This document shows, in pieces, positions 16,055 through 25,732 of a DNA stretch of 59,247 nucleotides. The stretch comes from T3Sed10-213 sp012519365 (GTDB taxonomy: Bacteria; Planctomycetota; Phycisphaerae; Sedimentisphaerales; Anaerohalosphaeraceae). Made by a program: the position numbers and the translations under genes. Position 1 is the stretch's first letter. Every line of letters starts with the position of its first letter. A model generated the notes under the pieces. The model was not told where the DNA came from. It ran no database searches and saw only the letters and a list, made by a program, of their open reading frames with translations. The stretch is from positions 1 to 59,247 of the forward strand of contig JAPXLV010000010.1 in NCBI GenBank assembly GCA_033809355.1. Direction: 5' to 3'.

Positions 16055-18109
16055 ATGACGAAAAAAACGCCGTCCAGAAAAAAAAATGACCTGCCGTCTC
16101 CCGGCGGCCTGCCGCCTCGGTATAATCGCAGTCCGTTTACATGGCTGCTGATTGCGCTGGTGATCATGACTATTTTTATGTCGATCAGCCAGATGCACAG
16201 CACCGAGGAATTAACATTTTCCGAGTACGACACCTATGTTGAGCAGGGACATGTCGAAAAGGTCATGTTTAAGGAATCCACCCGCGAGATCACCGGCAAA
16301 TTCAACGAGCAGGGCATTGCCAATCGCCCCGACGGGGCCCCGACGATGTTTCGGGTGTATTACACACCGGAACTGCTGCGTGAGGGTTATTTTGACTGGC
16401 TGCGGTCCAAAGGTGTTGAGGTGGATATCGAACGCGAGGGGCTGTGGATTCAGTTTTTGATGAGTCTGGTGCCGTTTTTGTTGGTGATTGGTCTGATTTA
16501 CTTTATCTTTTTGCGCAATCTCAAAGGCGGCGGAATGCTGATGAATTTTGGGCGCAGCCGCCACCGTGTCCGGGGCAAAGAAAAGAAAGTGACCTTCGAC
16601 GATGTCGCCGGCATCGACGAAGCCAAAGAGGAAGTGGCCGAGATTATTGAGTTTCTCAAAAACCCCAAAAAGTTTATGAAAATCGGCGGGCGTATTCCCC
16701 GCGGCGTATTGCTGTCCGGCCCGCCCGGATGCGGCAAGACCCTGCTGGCCAAGGCGATTGCCGGCGAGGCGGATGTGCCTTTTTTCAGCATCGCCGGAAG
16801 CGACTTTGTGGAGATGTTTGTTGGGGTGGGCGCCAGTCGTGTGCGTGATTTGTTCAGACAGGCCAAAGAAAACTCGCCCTGTATTATCTTTCTGGATGAA
16901 ATCGACGCCATCGGCAAACGCCGCGGCCCCGGTGTCATCAGCGGCGGCCACGACGAACGTGAACAGACGCTCAACGCCATCTTGGTAGAGATGGACGGCT
17001 TTGAAACCAACGACCAGGTCATTGTTATTGCCGCGACCAACCGTGCCGATATTCTCGATCCGGCCCTGACGCGGCCGGGACGATTTGACCGCCAGGTGGT
17101 GGTTCCGCTGCCCGATTTGCAGGGACGGATGAAGATTCTTCAGATTCACGCCAAAAAAATCAAATATGACCCGTCGGTGGATTTTGAACGGCTGGCCCGC
17201 GGTACCCCTATGTTTACCGGCGCCGAACTGGAGGCCCTGATCAACGAGGCCGCTATTGCCGCGACCATGCAGGGCAAGGACCGCGTCGAGATGAGCGATC
17301 TGGAAGAGGCCCGCGACAAGGTTCGCTGGGGCCGTGCCAAACGCAGTCGGGTGATGGACGAGTCCGACAAACGGTTGATCGCTTTTCACGAAGCCGGCCA
17401 TGCCCTTGTCCAGGCGATGAGCAAAGATGCCGATCCACTGCATAAGGTCAGCATCATCCCGCGCGGGCCGATGGGCGGGGCTACGTTTGCCTTGCCGGAA
17501 AAGGACAGACTGTTTTACTCCAAAAAATACTGTCTGGCCCAGCTGCAAATCTGTTTTGGCGGGCGTGTGGCCGAGGAGCTGTTCTGTGATGATATTACCA
17601 GCGGCGCCCAATCGGATATCAAGCAGGCCACGATGCTGGCCCGCGGTATGATTATGGAGTGGGGCATGGGCGAAGAAGTCGGCCCGATTAATTACGTCAC
17701 CGACGGCAGCAGGGACGGTTTTTTTGGCCATCTTGTGCCGGAATACTCACAGCGTACCGCCGAGTTGATTGATCAGGAGGTCAAAAAACTGATCGATTCG
17801 GCTTATGTCAAGGTCAAAGACCTGCTGGAGGCCCACCACGAAAAACTTCATGCCCTTGCCGATGCATTGCTTAAACACGAAACCCTTGACGCCGATGAGG
17901 TCAAGACCATTATCGAAGGCGGCGAGTTTAAAAAACCCACGGTGTCTGATTTGCTGGCGGCTGAACAGAAAAAAACGTCCGATTTGTTGAATGCGACAGA
18001 CTTAAATGACGATGATTGGCTACTGGACGATCAAGAGTGGGAAGATGCCAACGATACCGACGAGGACACCAAGGACTCCACGGATAGCGAGGACACCCGC
18101 TTTGGCTGA
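16055..18109 (+). CDS. ftsH: ATP-dependent zinc metalloprotease FtsH
   Basis: FtsH is a membrane-anchored AAA+ protease that degrades misfolded and regulatory membrane proteins. The 684-aa protein has two transmembrane helices (about 28-45 and 131-152) flanking a periplasmic domain, Walker A GPPGCGKT (222-229), Walker B with D281-E282, a second region of homology (ADILDPALTRPGRFDR), and the zinc site H445-E446-x2-H449 with D521 as probable third ligand. The C-terminal tail is acidic (DDDWLLDDQEWEDAND). It follows the LptE-like gene after 223 bp, in which I see no other gene. Confidence 0.98.
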   Translation: MTKKTPSRKKNDLPSPGGLPPRYNRSPFTWLLIALVIMTIFMSISQMHSTEELTFSEYDTYVEQGHVEKVMFKESTREITGKFNEQGIANRPDGAPTMFRVYYTPELLREGYFDWLRSKGVEVDIEREGLWIQFLMSLVPFLLVIGLIYFIFLRNLKGGGMLMNFGRSRHRVRGKEKKVTFDDVAGIDEAKEEVAEIIEFLKNPKKFMKIGGRIPRGVLLSGPPGCGKTLLAKAIAGEADVPFFSIAGSDFVEMFVGVGASRVRDLFRQAKENSPCIIFLDEIDAIGKRRGPGVISGGHDEREQTLNAILVEMDGFETNDQVIVIAATNRADILDPALTRPGRFDRQVVVPLPDLQGRMKILQIHAKKIKYDPSVDFERLARGTPMFTGAELEALINEAAIAATMQGKDRVEMSDLEEARDKVRWGRAKRSRVMDESDKRLIAFHEAGHALVQAMSKDADPLHKVSIIPRGPMGGATFALPEKDRLFYSKKYCLAQLQICFGGRVAEELFCDDITSGAQSDIKQATMLARGMIMEWGMGEEVGPINYVTDGSRDGFFGHLVPEYSQRTAELIDQEVKKLIDSAYVKVKDLLEAHHEKLHALADALLKHETLDADEVKTIIEGGEFKKPTVSDLLAAEQKKTSDLLNATDLNDDDWLLDDQEWEDANDTDEDTKDSTDSEDTRFG

Positions 18110-18232
18110 TCGGCTAATTGGTCCGTTTGCACACTACGTGTGTCCGGGGTGATTGCAAAAAGACCCTCTTGAGCGTGTGCGCTCTGTGAAAAGAAGCGAA
18201 CATGCGTTTGGGTCTCCGTTGTGCGGCGGTAA

Positions 18233-19576
18233 TCAGCAGAGCACCTCGACGGATTTTGGCCCCAGGCGTTCAAGCCGCTGCAAGTGATTGCGTCCAAGGG
18301 TTGCTTCGAAGATGATGGTGTTATTTTCGTAGGTTTGGCTCAGATTCTCGCCGACGGTATGCAAAAAGTGGCCTACCTTGCCGTTGCCGGCCTCAACGAC
18401 CACACGGATACGAACCCTGCCGCCGCGAATCTTTTCGGCAATAGTCCGGGCCAATTTATCCAGTTGATAGCCCGTCCTGGCCGAGATGCTCACCGCATTG
18501 GGATAGACCGTCTGCACGGCGTCAAAGAGGGTGCGATCAGCGATGCGATCGGACTTGTTAAGTACCACCAGCGTGTCCTTTTGGCCGCAGCCGATGTCGT
18601 TAAGCACCGACTCGACGCTTTTGATTTGCTCGAAAACCTTGGCACTGGAGGCATCTACGACATGCACCAGCAGGTCAGCGTTGACGGCTTCTTCGAGGGT
18701 CGCCTTAAACGATGCGACCAAATGATGCGGCAGTTTGCTGACAAACCCAACCGTGTCGCTTAGCAGGGCCTCGACACCGCCCTGAAGGGTCCACTTCCGT
18801 GTTCGCGTGTCCAGCGTCGCAAAGAGCTGATCCTCGACATACACATTGGCCGAGGTCAGGGCGTTCATCAGCGTGCTTTTGCCCGCGTTGGTATAGCCGA
18901 CCAAACAGATTTTGTAAAAGCCTTCTCGGCCGTCGATTTCACGAAGTTTGCGTTTGTCGATGCTTTCAATCTCGCATTTCAGATCGGTAATGCGTTTTTT
19001 GACAAGCCGCCGGTCGATTTCAAGCTGTTTTTCACCTGTGCCGCGAGTACCGATACCGCCGACCGCTCCGGCCGCTGTACCGCCTCCGGCTCCCGCAACC
19101 GAGTCAAGGTGTCCCCACATTCGCGTCAGACGCGGATAGGTGTATTCGAGCTGTGCCAGTTCAACTTGTAATTTGGCTTGTTTGGTGCGGGCCCGCGTCG
19201 CGAAAATATCAAGGATTAACTCGCTGCGATCCAGAACCTTGCATTTGACGATTTTTTCAAGTTCGCGAATCTGGGCCGGCGTCAGGTCGTTGTCAAAGAT
19301 TACCACATCGGCCTGCTGCTCGGTGACCTTTTCGGCAAGCTGCCGTGCCTTGCCGGAGCCGATATAGGTGGCCGCGTGAATATCGCGGAGTTTTTGAATA
19401 AACCGATCAACAACCTGTGCTCCTGCGCTCTCGGCCAGCGCCTGCAATTCCTGCAGCCAATCTTCTTGTGCCTCTCGGCGTTCCTGCGGCAGGAACGCTC
19501 CGACCAGAATTGCCCGTTCCTGCTGAACGGTTGTCTGCTCACGTACTGTACTCAATGGCGATAGATCCCTTTCCAA
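18233..19576 (-). CDS. hflX: Ribosome-associated GTPase HflX
   Basis: HflX binds the large ribosomal subunit and splits stalled ribosomes under stress. The 447-aa protein has the N-terminal HflX domain with the glycine-rich segment GAGGGTAAGAVGGIGTRGTGE, a coiled linker (DRRLVKKRITDLK), and a G domain with G1 GYTNAGKS, G3 DTVGF and G4 NKSD. The longest frame starts with TTG at 19576, preceded by AAGG at good spacing; a second TTG seven codons later has AAAGGGA upstream. The promoter is just upstream. It converges with ftsH. Confidence 0.95.
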   Translation of the reverse strand: MERDLSPLSTVREQTTVQQERAILVGAFLPQERREAQEDWLQELQALAESAGAQVVDRFIQKLRDIHAATYIGSGKARQLAEKVTEQQADVVIFDNDLTPAQIRELEKIVKCKVLDRSELILDIFATRARTKQAKLQVELAQLEYTYPRLTRMWGHLDSVAGAGGGTAAGAVGGIGTRGTGEKQLEIDRRLVKKRITDLKCEIESIDKRKLREIDGREGFYKICLVGYTNAGKSTLMNALTSANVYVEDQLFATLDTRTRKWTLQGGVEALLSDTVGFVSKLPHHLVASFKATLEEAVNADLLVHVVDASSAKVFEQIKSVESVLNDIGCGQKDTLVVLNKSDRIADRTLFDAVQTVYPNAVSISARTGYQLDKLARTIAEKIRGGRVRIRVVVEAGNGKVGHFLHTVGENLSQTYENNTIIFEATLGRNHLQRLERLGPKSVEVLC

Positions 19577-19597
19577 ATAAATACCTTAATTCATTTT

Positions 19598-19626
19598 ATT
19601 ATACAAAAAAGAAGCACAAAATTCAA
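19598..19626 (-). promoter_or_regulatory. Promoter of hflX
   Basis: On the minus strand TTGAAT (19626-19621), a 17-bp spacer and TATAAT (19603-19598), followed about 20 bp later by the hflX start. Confidence 0.65.
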
Positions 19627-19742
19627 GACCCATAAAAAAGATGCGGCGTGTCTTAAGATGCATAAAAAAAGACATAATCTATATAGTAGTGATAGAGTGC
19701 TTGCACCCTCACCGCTTGGCCCTGACCGCCTGCGAGTGGCCT

Positions 19743-20687
19743 TTACTCGTCGTTTTCTGAGATAAAGGCCCGATAAAACCGATTAGGTTTGGGGCCGAGA
19801 GTGTTGGTCAGCGTCCCGATGTTCTCGATGGTGCAGTCAATCACATCGCCGGGTTGCAGAAAGCGATTGTCCGCCACCCCCACGCCGTGCGGCGTACCGG
19901 TACAAATGATATCCCCCGGCTCAAGCGTCATCAAATGGCTTAAAAAGGAGACAATATGGTACACGTCAAAAATCATTTGTCGAGTGTTGGCCTGTTGGCG
20001 AATCTGGCCGTTCACAGTCAGGGCAAGATCAAGATTTTGGGGGTCTGATATCTCGTCAGCGGTAACAAGCCACGGCCCGACCGGCAAAAATCCGTCCGCC
20101 CATTTGCCCATCAGCCAGTCAAAAAATGCGTCCCGCGGTCGATCGGTGCGTCCGTGTCGGAAGGTAACCGAGCGTGCCGAGAGGTCATTGGCGATGGTGT
20201 AGCCGGCAATATGCTCAGCGGCCTGCTGCGGTGAGACGGCATAGGCTGTTTTGCCGATCACTACTGCCAGTTCGACTTCATGATCAATTTCGTCGCTATA
20301 GGCAGGCCAGGGAATCGTCGCCCCCGAGGCCGCCAGGGCGGTGGCAGGCATCAAAAACGGCCAGGGATTCGTCCGGCAGGCCTGCTCGTCAAGGGCCTTG
20401 TCCTGCCAGCGGGTTTCTTCCAGATGTTTGGCATAGTTTCCCGCCAACGCCAGCAGTTTGCCCGGGCGAAAGACCGGCGAGCGCAGCTGCACCTGCTCGA
20501 GGCTCAGTCGCGGCCCCTCTTTTTCCACCAGTGACGCGAGTGTCTCCAACGCCGGGCGGCCTTTGATTAGAATCTCTTTGACGCTGTGAAGCTGGTAATC
20601 CGTCGCTGTAGGAATATCGATCAGTCCCTGGTCGGTAACAATCCCGCAAGAGGTTGTGTGCTGATAAAGATAGGTTGCCAGTTTCAT
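19743..20687 (-). CDS. Fumarylacetoacetate hydrolase family protein
   Basis: A 314-aa member of the FAH superfamily. The metal-binding region is visible in EIDHEVELAVVIG (acidic ligands) with the following YTIANDLSAR motif, and the C-terminal LEPGDIICTGTPHGVG motif is complete. Such enzymes hydrolyse or hydrate 2-oxo acids, for example in sugar-acid or aromatic degradation; the exact substrate cannot be read from sequence. I chose the ATG at 20687 because the family begins with MKLATY; the frame continues 86 codons upstream without similarity. Confidence 0.85.
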   Translation of the reverse strand: MKLATYLYQHTTSCGIVTDQGLIDIPTATDYQLHSVKEILIKGRPALETLASLVEKEGPRLSLEQVQLRSPVFRPGKLLALAGNYAKHLEETRWQDKALDEQACRTNPWPFLMPATALAASGATIPWPAYSDEIDHEVELAVVIGKTAYAVSPQQAAEHIAGYTIANDLSARSVTFRHGRTDRPRDAFFDWLMGKWADGFLPVGPWLVTADEISDPQNLDLALTVNGQIRQQANTRQMIFDVYHIVSFLSHLMTLEPGDIICTGTPHGVGVADNRFLQPGDVIDCTIENIGTLTNTLGPKPNRFYRAFISENDE

Positions 20688-21108
20688 AAGCCGCCGCCCC
20701 AATAGAGTTTCTGTTTTGTTGAAGGAGTCCTCCTGACAGCGTAAGGAACCGCCGGCCATAATACAAAGAAAAGGGTTGAATGCCAAGCCCCAAATCGTTT
20801 TAATAAGAACGGAGTCGCAAAATCCAAATACGGCCAGACAACGTTTAAGGGTTTTTGAAATATATGGAAACGCGTATTCCAAGTCGAAGCTGTTTTCGAG
20901 TGTAAACCGCTGCGGCTGTTCAGACCCTACTGACGGCAGCAGCAATCGTTGTGTGGTTTGGAGGTAAAGTTTGGCAGCTTATTTTGCCCCCGAGTTTATC
21001 GACGGGCAGCCATTTATCAAAATAATTGTTGGTTTGAAGGTGTTTTGGGTTTGGGATTTATCCGTTTGCGTATTTGTTTGATGATTCACGAATATTTAAG
21101 ATGGGCTG
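20688..21108. other. Intergenic region, nothing recognised
   Basis: Divergent spacer between the FAH-family gene and the coiled-coil gene. A 66-codon open frame at 20949-21149 has no ribosome-binding site and no protein-like features, so I do not call a gene. Confidence 0.4.
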
Positions 21109-21855
21109 ATGATAATGAAATGTTTTCTCTCAAAATGGTTAGGCCGTGACCGCAAATCGTCGAATACCAGCGTTTTGATTAAGGACTACGCCTCCAAAGA
21201 CAAAAACACCGCCGCCTCGACCTCGCAGGCGGTCGCCTTGCACGGTTCCGCGGAAAGCCGCGAACAAGCGGTAGCGCGAAAAAAAGACCCCGCCGAGCGG
21301 TTTACCGAATCGGTGGACAAATTGGTGGAGAAACTGGAAGGCATAAACGACAATCTGAGTCGTCAAACAAAGCAAAATGAGTATTTAGTGAAAAAACTGG
21401 AGGATTTGCCTCGTTTGCTTTCGCCGCTTCCGGCCGCCGTCAACCAGCAGCGTGATGCGTTGGTAGAAATGATCGAACAGCTTCGCCGCAAGGCCGAGCG
21501 GGACGAGGCCGTCGCCCAGACGCTGTCTCGACTGCCGGAGTTGGCCGGCCGTCAGACCGAATCGCTCGAAGCGATCGAGGACCATCTTTCGACCGCCGCG
21601 GATACGGATGAAAAATTGACCCAGACATTTCAGCAGGTCTCCGAAAGCCTTAGCAAACTTGACGCCGAAGTCAACGGCGAAATCGAATGGCTTCAGAAAA
21701 TGAGCCAATCGTTTACGGAAAACGAAAAATTCCTCAGGGACACGCTGACCGCCCAGCAGCGAAAGTTCTTCCGCCTGTTCGCTGTTGTGGTCGGTGTTTC
21801 GCTGGCGGCGATCACCGCACTGGTCGTTATCCTCCTGCTGTTTTTATACAGATAA
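21109..21855 (+). CDS. Coiled-coil protein with C-terminal membrane anchor, unknown function
   Basis: I do not recognise this 248-aa protein. The first 65 residues are polar and low-complexity. From about 66 to 218 the sequence is heptad-rich with repeated Glu, Lys, Gln and Leu and reads as a long coiled coil. The last about 25 residues (FRLFAVVVGVSLAAITALVVILLLFLYR-like) form one transmembrane helix with a Tyr-Arg end. That places the coiled coil in the cytoplasm if the tail inserts as a tail anchor. Start ATG 21109 or 21115. It converges with rdgB. Confidence 0.7.
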   Translation: MIMKCFLSKWLGRDRKSSNTSVLIKDYASKDKNTAASTSQAVALHGSAESREQAVARKKDPAERFTESVDKLVEKLEGINDNLSRQTKQNEYLVKKLEDLPRLLSPLPAAVNQQRDALVEMIEQLRRKAERDEAVAQTLSRLPELAGRQTESLEAIEDHLSTAADTDEKLTQTFQQVSESLSKLDAEVNGEIEWLQKMSQSFTENEKFLRDTLTAQQRKFFRLFAVVVGVSLAAITALVVILLLFLYR

Positions 21856-21864
21856 AAGAAATTC

Positions 21865-21880
21865 CAAAATCCTGATTTTG
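21865..21880. terminator. Weak bidirectional hairpin between convergent genes
   Basis: CAAAATC (21865-21871) pairs with GATTTTG (21874-21880), with AT-rich flanks, in the 41-bp gap between the coiled-coil gene and rdgB. Loop is only 2 nt, so it is a weak candidate. Confidence 0.3.
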
Positions 21881-21896
21881 AAATTTGAAAGGGAGG

Positions 21897-22529
21897 TTAA
21901 AGACTTCTCAGCAGTTCACTGAGGCGGGGGTTAAGCCGGCGGATGGCTTGGCCGCGATGGGAGAGGGAGTTTTTTGTTCGGCTGTCCAGTTGGGCCGCGG
22001 TTTTGCCCAGCGCGGGAAGGTAAAACACCGGGTCGTAGCCGAAACCGTTCTCCCCCATCGGTGAACGACTGATCCGACCTTCCACCACACCGGTGCTTTC
22101 CAGCAAAATCGCTCCCGGCTCGGCCAGACACAAATGACAGACAAATCGAGCGGTGCGCTCGGCCTCCGGCACTTCTTTCATCAGGCGGAGAACCTTTTCA
22201 AAATTGGCGCGGTCGATACTGCCCCGGTCCTCGGCAGCGGCTTCGCCGGCGGCAAAACGGGCGCTTCTCACGCCGGGCGCACCGTTTAACGCATCGATCA
22301 CCAGGCCCGAATCATCGGCCAGCGTCCACAGGCCGGTATGCGCCGCATAGCCAAGCGCCTTTTTACGGGCGTTCTCGGCAAACGTTGCTCCATCCTCGAC
22401 AACCTCCGGCACACTGGCAAAATCGCGTAAATCAACCCATTCGATCGAGGCCGCCAACGCGCTGAGCATCTCGGCCAACTCCCTGACCTTGCCCGGGTTG
22501 GTCGTTGCCACCAGAATCTTACGCTTCAT
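21897..22529 (-). CDS. rdgB: XTP/dITP pyrophosphatase RdgB (HAM1 family)
   Basis: RdgB hydrolyses deaminated purine triphosphates (dITP, XTP) to keep them out of DNA and RNA. The 210-aa protein starts ILVATTNPGKVREL, matching the (A/S)xNxxKxxE nucleotide-binding motif, and has LADDSGLVIDALNGAPGVRSARFA, ENGFGYDPVF and SHRGQAI motifs of the family. Its start overlaps the end of argF by 11 bp, so it is translated from the arginine operon. The pairing has no obvious metabolic logic. Confidence 0.95.
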   Translation of the reverse strand: MKRKILVATTNPGKVRELAEMLSALAASIEWVDLRDFASVPEVVEDGATFAENARKKALGYAAHTGLWTLADDSGLVIDALNGAPGVRSARFAAGEAAAEDRGSIDRANFEKVLRLMKEVPEAERTARFVCHLCLAEPGAILLESTGVVEGRISRSPMGENGFGYDPVFYLPALGKTAAQLDSRTKNSLSHRGQAIRRLNPRLSELLRSL

Positions 22530-23451
22530 GATTACTCGCGTTTGAGCTGAGCAGGTATTTTAACAGGCCGCGTTGAAAGTGCAGTCGGTTTTCAGCCTGA
22601 TCGAAGATGATCGAATTGGGCGATTCGGCCACGCCGTCGGTGATTTCATAGCCGCGATACGCCGGCAGACAGTGCATCACCTTGGCCTTCGGGGCGTGCT
22701 GCATCAGGGTTTCATCGACGGCAAACCCCGCAAAGTCCCGCAGCCGCTTTTCTTTTTCCGCTTCCTGGCCCATGCTGACCCACGTATCGGTATAAATCAC
22801 ATCGGCGCCCTTGACCGCTGCGACCGGATCGTGGGTCAGTTCGGCACACCCCGGACAGATGCGATTGACCGCCTCAAGGGTCTCAGCATCCAGCGTGTAG
22901 CCGACCGGCGAGGCGATCGCGAATTTCATATTAAACCGTCCGCAGGCAAACGCCAGCGAACGGGCCACATTGTTCCCGTCGCCGATATACGCCAGCTTCA
23001 CCCCTTCCAGCCGGCCCAGATGTTCCTGAATTGTCATCATATCGGCCATCGCCTGACAGGGATGCGACCAGTCGCTCAGCGCATTGATCACCGGCACATG
23101 CGCCCAGCGATCCAGCTCAAGCAGCGTCTCATGCGCAAACGTCCGCGCCATAATGCCGTCCACATAGCGGGCAAACACCCGCGCCATATCCTTGGCCGGT
23201 TCACGCTGGCCGATGACCCCGATGTCTTCGGGCTTCATATACATTGCCATTCCGCCCAGATCATACATTGCCACCTGAAAGCTGACGCGTGTCCGCAGGC
23301 TGGTTTTTTCAAACAGCATCGCCAGTACCTTGCCGGCCAGACACAAATCACGTCCGCCGTTTTTATACAGTTTCTTTAGATTATGGCTGATGGCCAGCAG
23401 TTCGTTCAACTGCTCGGTGGTACAATCCCGAATCGTCAAAAAACTCTTCAT
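22519..23451 (-). CDS. argF: Ornithine carbamoyltransferase
   Basis: Converts ornithine and carbamoyl phosphate to citrulline. The 310-aa protein has the carbamoyl-phosphate site as FEKTSLRTRVSF (SLRTR in place of the common STRTR, a variant seen in many bacterial OTCases), HPCQAMADM, and the ornithine-side motifs SMGQEAEK and HCLPAYRGYE. Length and motifs support ornithine over acetylornithine as substrate, although the SLRTR variant leaves a small doubt. Its start overlaps argD's stop by 4 bp (ATGA), showing operon coupling. Confidence 0.93.
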   Translation of the reverse strand: MKSFLTIRDCTTEQLNELLAISHNLKKLYKNGGRDLCLAGKVLAMLFEKTSLRTRVSFQVAMYDLGGMAMYMKPEDIGVIGQREPAKDMARVFARYVDGIMARTFAHETLLELDRWAHVPVINALSDWSHPCQAMADMMTIQEHLGRLEGVKLAYIGDGNNVARSLAFACGRFNMKFAIASPVGYTLDAETLEAVNRICPGCAELTHDPVAAVKGADVIYTDTWVSMGQEAEKEKRLRDFAGFAVDETLMQHAPKAKVMHCLPAYRGYEITDGVAESPNSIIFDQAENRLHFQRGLLKYLLSSNASNHEA

Positions 23452-24635
23452 TGTGCCTCTCCCTGAGTGAGAACCTCATCCAGAACCGCCACGGCCAGGT
23501 CGATCTCTTCGGTCGTCACGACCATCGACGGCATAAACCGCAGCACGTTTCCCTGCGTACAATTGATTCGCAGGCCTTTCTCAAGACAGCCGTTGACAAT
23601 GTCCGCCCCGGGCGCAGTTAACTGGATGCCGATCATCAGTCCCTTGCCGCGGATGTGGTCGATGACGGGGTGTTTTTCTTTGAGCGCCTCAAGCCTGCTG
23701 CGCGCATAATCGCCCATCGTCTTGGCGTTCTCAAGCAGATGTTCCTCTTCGATGGCCTCAATCACCGCAATGCCTGCAGCACATGCGAGGGGATTGCCCC
23801 CGAACGTGGAGGCATGGGTGCCGGGCACAAGCGAGGCGGCAATGTGCGGCCGGGCCATCATCGCTCCGATAGCCGTGCCGCCGCCGAGGGCCTTGGCCAT
23901 GGTAATAATGTCCGGCGTGACCTCATAATGCTGATAGCCGAACCACCGTCCCGTGCGTCCCAGCCCGGTCTGCACCTCATCCAGAATCATCAGTGCCCCG
24001 TATTCGTCGCACAAATCGCGAATGGTCTGCATATATTCCGGCGTCGCCTCGCGGATGCCGCCTTCGCCCTGGATCGGCTCGATCATTACCGCGGCCGTCT
24101 CGTCGCTGAAGGCCTCGTGCAGGGCATCGATGTCGTTAAACGGCACATACACAAACCCCGGCAGCAACGGCAAAAAACCGTCGTGGTACTTGGGCTGAGC
24201 CGTGGCGGTTACCGTCGCAAAGGTACGCCCGTGAAAGCCGCGCTCGGCGGTGATGAATTTGTATTTTTCTTTGGGCGTATGGCGACGGGCCAGCTTCATC
24301 GCCGCCTCATTAGCCTCAGCTCCGCTGTTGCAGAAAAAGCATTTTCCGCCGAAGGCCCGCTCACTGAGCAGCTTGGCCAGCTGGCCCTGCTGGAGGGTAT
24401 AAAACGTGTTGTCCATATGCAGCAGTTGGCCGGCCTGCGTGCGGATGGCCTCGACGACTTTCGGGTGGCAATGGCCGATGCCGCTGACCGCCCAGCCGGG
24501 AAACATATCCAAAATCTTGTTGCCGTCCAGATCCCACAGCCAGTTGCCCTGACCTTTGGTAATCACTCGCGGCAGCCGCCCGTAGTTGCCGATAACGTAT
24601 TGATCAAACAGTGCGATAACGTCTTGTGTATTCAT
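23448..24635 (-). CDS. argD: Acetylornithine aminotransferase
   Basis: PLP-dependent transaminase of the arginine pathway that makes N-acetylornithine (also reversible with succinyl-DAP in some organisms). The 395-aa protein has the ICNSGAEANEAA-type phosphate cup (FCNSGAEANEAAMKLAR), the HGRTFA motif, ILDEVQTGLGRTG with the PLP aspartate, and the Schiff-base lysine in MAKALGGG. ATG 24635 is preceded by AAGGGG; the frame runs 22 codons further up without similarity. It lies between argB (109 bp upstream) and argF. Confidence 0.94.
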   Translation of the reverse strand: MNTQDVIALFDQYVIGNYGRLPRVITKGQGNWLWDLDGNKILDMFPGWAVSGIGHCHPKVVEAIRTQAGQLLHMDNTFYTLQQGQLAKLLSERAFGGKCFFCNSGAEANEAAMKLARRHTPKEKYKFITAERGFHGRTFATVTATAQPKYHDGFLPLLPGFVYVPFNDIDALHEAFSDETAAVMIEPIQGEGGIREATPEYMQTIRDLCDEYGALMILDEVQTGLGRTGRWFGYQHYEVTPDIITMAKALGGGTAIGAMMARPHIAASLVPGTHASTFGGNPLACAAGIAVIEAIEEEHLLENAKTMGDYARSRLEALKEKHPVIDHIRGKGLMIGIQLTAPGADIVNGCLEKGLRINCTQGNVLRFMPSMVVTTEEIDLAVAVLDEVLTQGEAQ

Positions 24636-24744
24636 AGCAATACCCCTTTGACCGAGTCCAAATCCAAACAAACCGAAACCCAACAAAACCCAAAATTGCA
24701 AACTGAAAACTAAGAACCCAAAACAAAGACCTGCCGATTACGAA

Positions 24745-25623
24745 CTACTTTGTAATTTGCGTACCAATCCCCTTGGAGGTATATATTTCTAACAGCAGCG
24801 AATGCGGAATGCGTCCGTCGATGATATGGGCTTTGCGGACTCCGCCGTGTAATGCGGTCAGGCACGCTTCAACCTTTGGCATCATCCCGCTGGTGATGGT
24901 TCCGTTTTGAATCATTTCGGCGATTTCTTTCTCGCTGATACTCGAAATCCAACTTTGCGGATCATCAATCTGACGCCGGATGCCGTGCGTGTCGCTAAGC
25001 ACCACCAGTTTTTCGGCCTGAACTGCCGCAGCGATGTGCCCGGCCACGCTGTCGGCGTTGACATTCAGTTTGCCGCCGCCGGTTTTGGAGCGGGCCACCG
25101 GTGCGATGACCGGAATCACGCCGCTGTGGCACAACGTCACCAGCAGCTCGGCGTTGACCTCAACCACCTTGCCTACCAGTCCCAAGTCCAATTTTCGCCC
25201 GTCGCTGTTTTCAAGACGCAACGGCTCGGCAAACACGACACAACTGCTCATGGAGTGCAGCCCCATTGCCCGACAGCCGAATTCATTGAGCGTCTGACAG
25301 ATGGGCTTGTTCAGCGCGTTGACAAGGGTATGCTCGGCGATGGTCAGTGTGCGCTCGTCGGTATAGCGGCGTCCCTGCACCCACACCGGCTCCAGTCCCG
25401 CCGTGTTCATCGCCGCGGTGATAGCCTTGCCACCGCCGTGCACCAAAATCGGACGCATCCCCACTGTGGCCATAAAAACTACATCTTGAAGCAGATTATG
25501 ACGAAGCTGCTCGTCGTCAAGGATACTGCCGCCCAGTTTGATGACAACCCGCTTGTCCTTGAAGTTCCGGACATATTCCATCGCCTCAATAAGCGCATGG
25601 GCTTTCTCAATTGCCTGTTCCAT
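24745..25623 (-). CDS. argB: Acetylglutamate kinase
   Basis: Phosphorylates N-acetylglutamate, the second step of arginine synthesis. The 292-aa protein has VVIKLGGSIL (ATP site), LVHGGGKAI (acetylglutamate loop), and NVNADSVAGHIAAA near the C-terminal active-site region. The N-terminal helix before the kinase domain (about 25 residues) is typical of arginine-feedback-inhibited, hexameric forms, so feedback control by arginine is plausible but not proven. First gene of the minus-strand series argB-argD-argF-rdgB. Confidence 0.95.
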   Translation of the reverse strand: MEQAIEKAHALIEAMEYVRNFKDKRVVIKLGGSILDDEQLRHNLLQDVVFMATVGMRPILVHGGGKAITAAMNTAGLEPVWVQGRRYTDERTLTIAEHTLVNALNKPICQTLNEFGCRAMGLHSMSSCVVFAEPLRLENSDGRKLDLGLVGKVVEVNAELLVTLCHSGVIPVIAPVARSKTGGGKLNVNADSVAGHIAAAVQAEKLVVLSDTHGIRRQIDDPQSWISSISEKEIAEMIQNGTITSGMMPKVEACLTALHGGVRKAHIIDGRIPHSLLLEIYTSKGIGTQITK

Positions 25624-25732
25624 ACCTGACTGCTCCGGGGCCGAAACCCAGAAAAAACAAAGACTTCACGCAACATGTGAGCCGCCGCCGGACGCCGAAA
25701 GGACCCGCTGCGGCACACCCCAAAAACAAAAA

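Noticed and set aside
16211..17731. 506-codon minus-strand frame
   Set aside because: Antisense to ftsH, arising from codon bias of a GC-rich gene.
20949..21149. 66-codon plus-strand frame
   Set aside because: No ribosome-binding site and no protein-like pattern.
22573..23379. 268-codon plus-strand frame
   Set aside because: Antisense to argF with no start signals.
23655..24713. 352-codon plus-strand frame
   Set aside because: Antisense to argD; no similarity visible.
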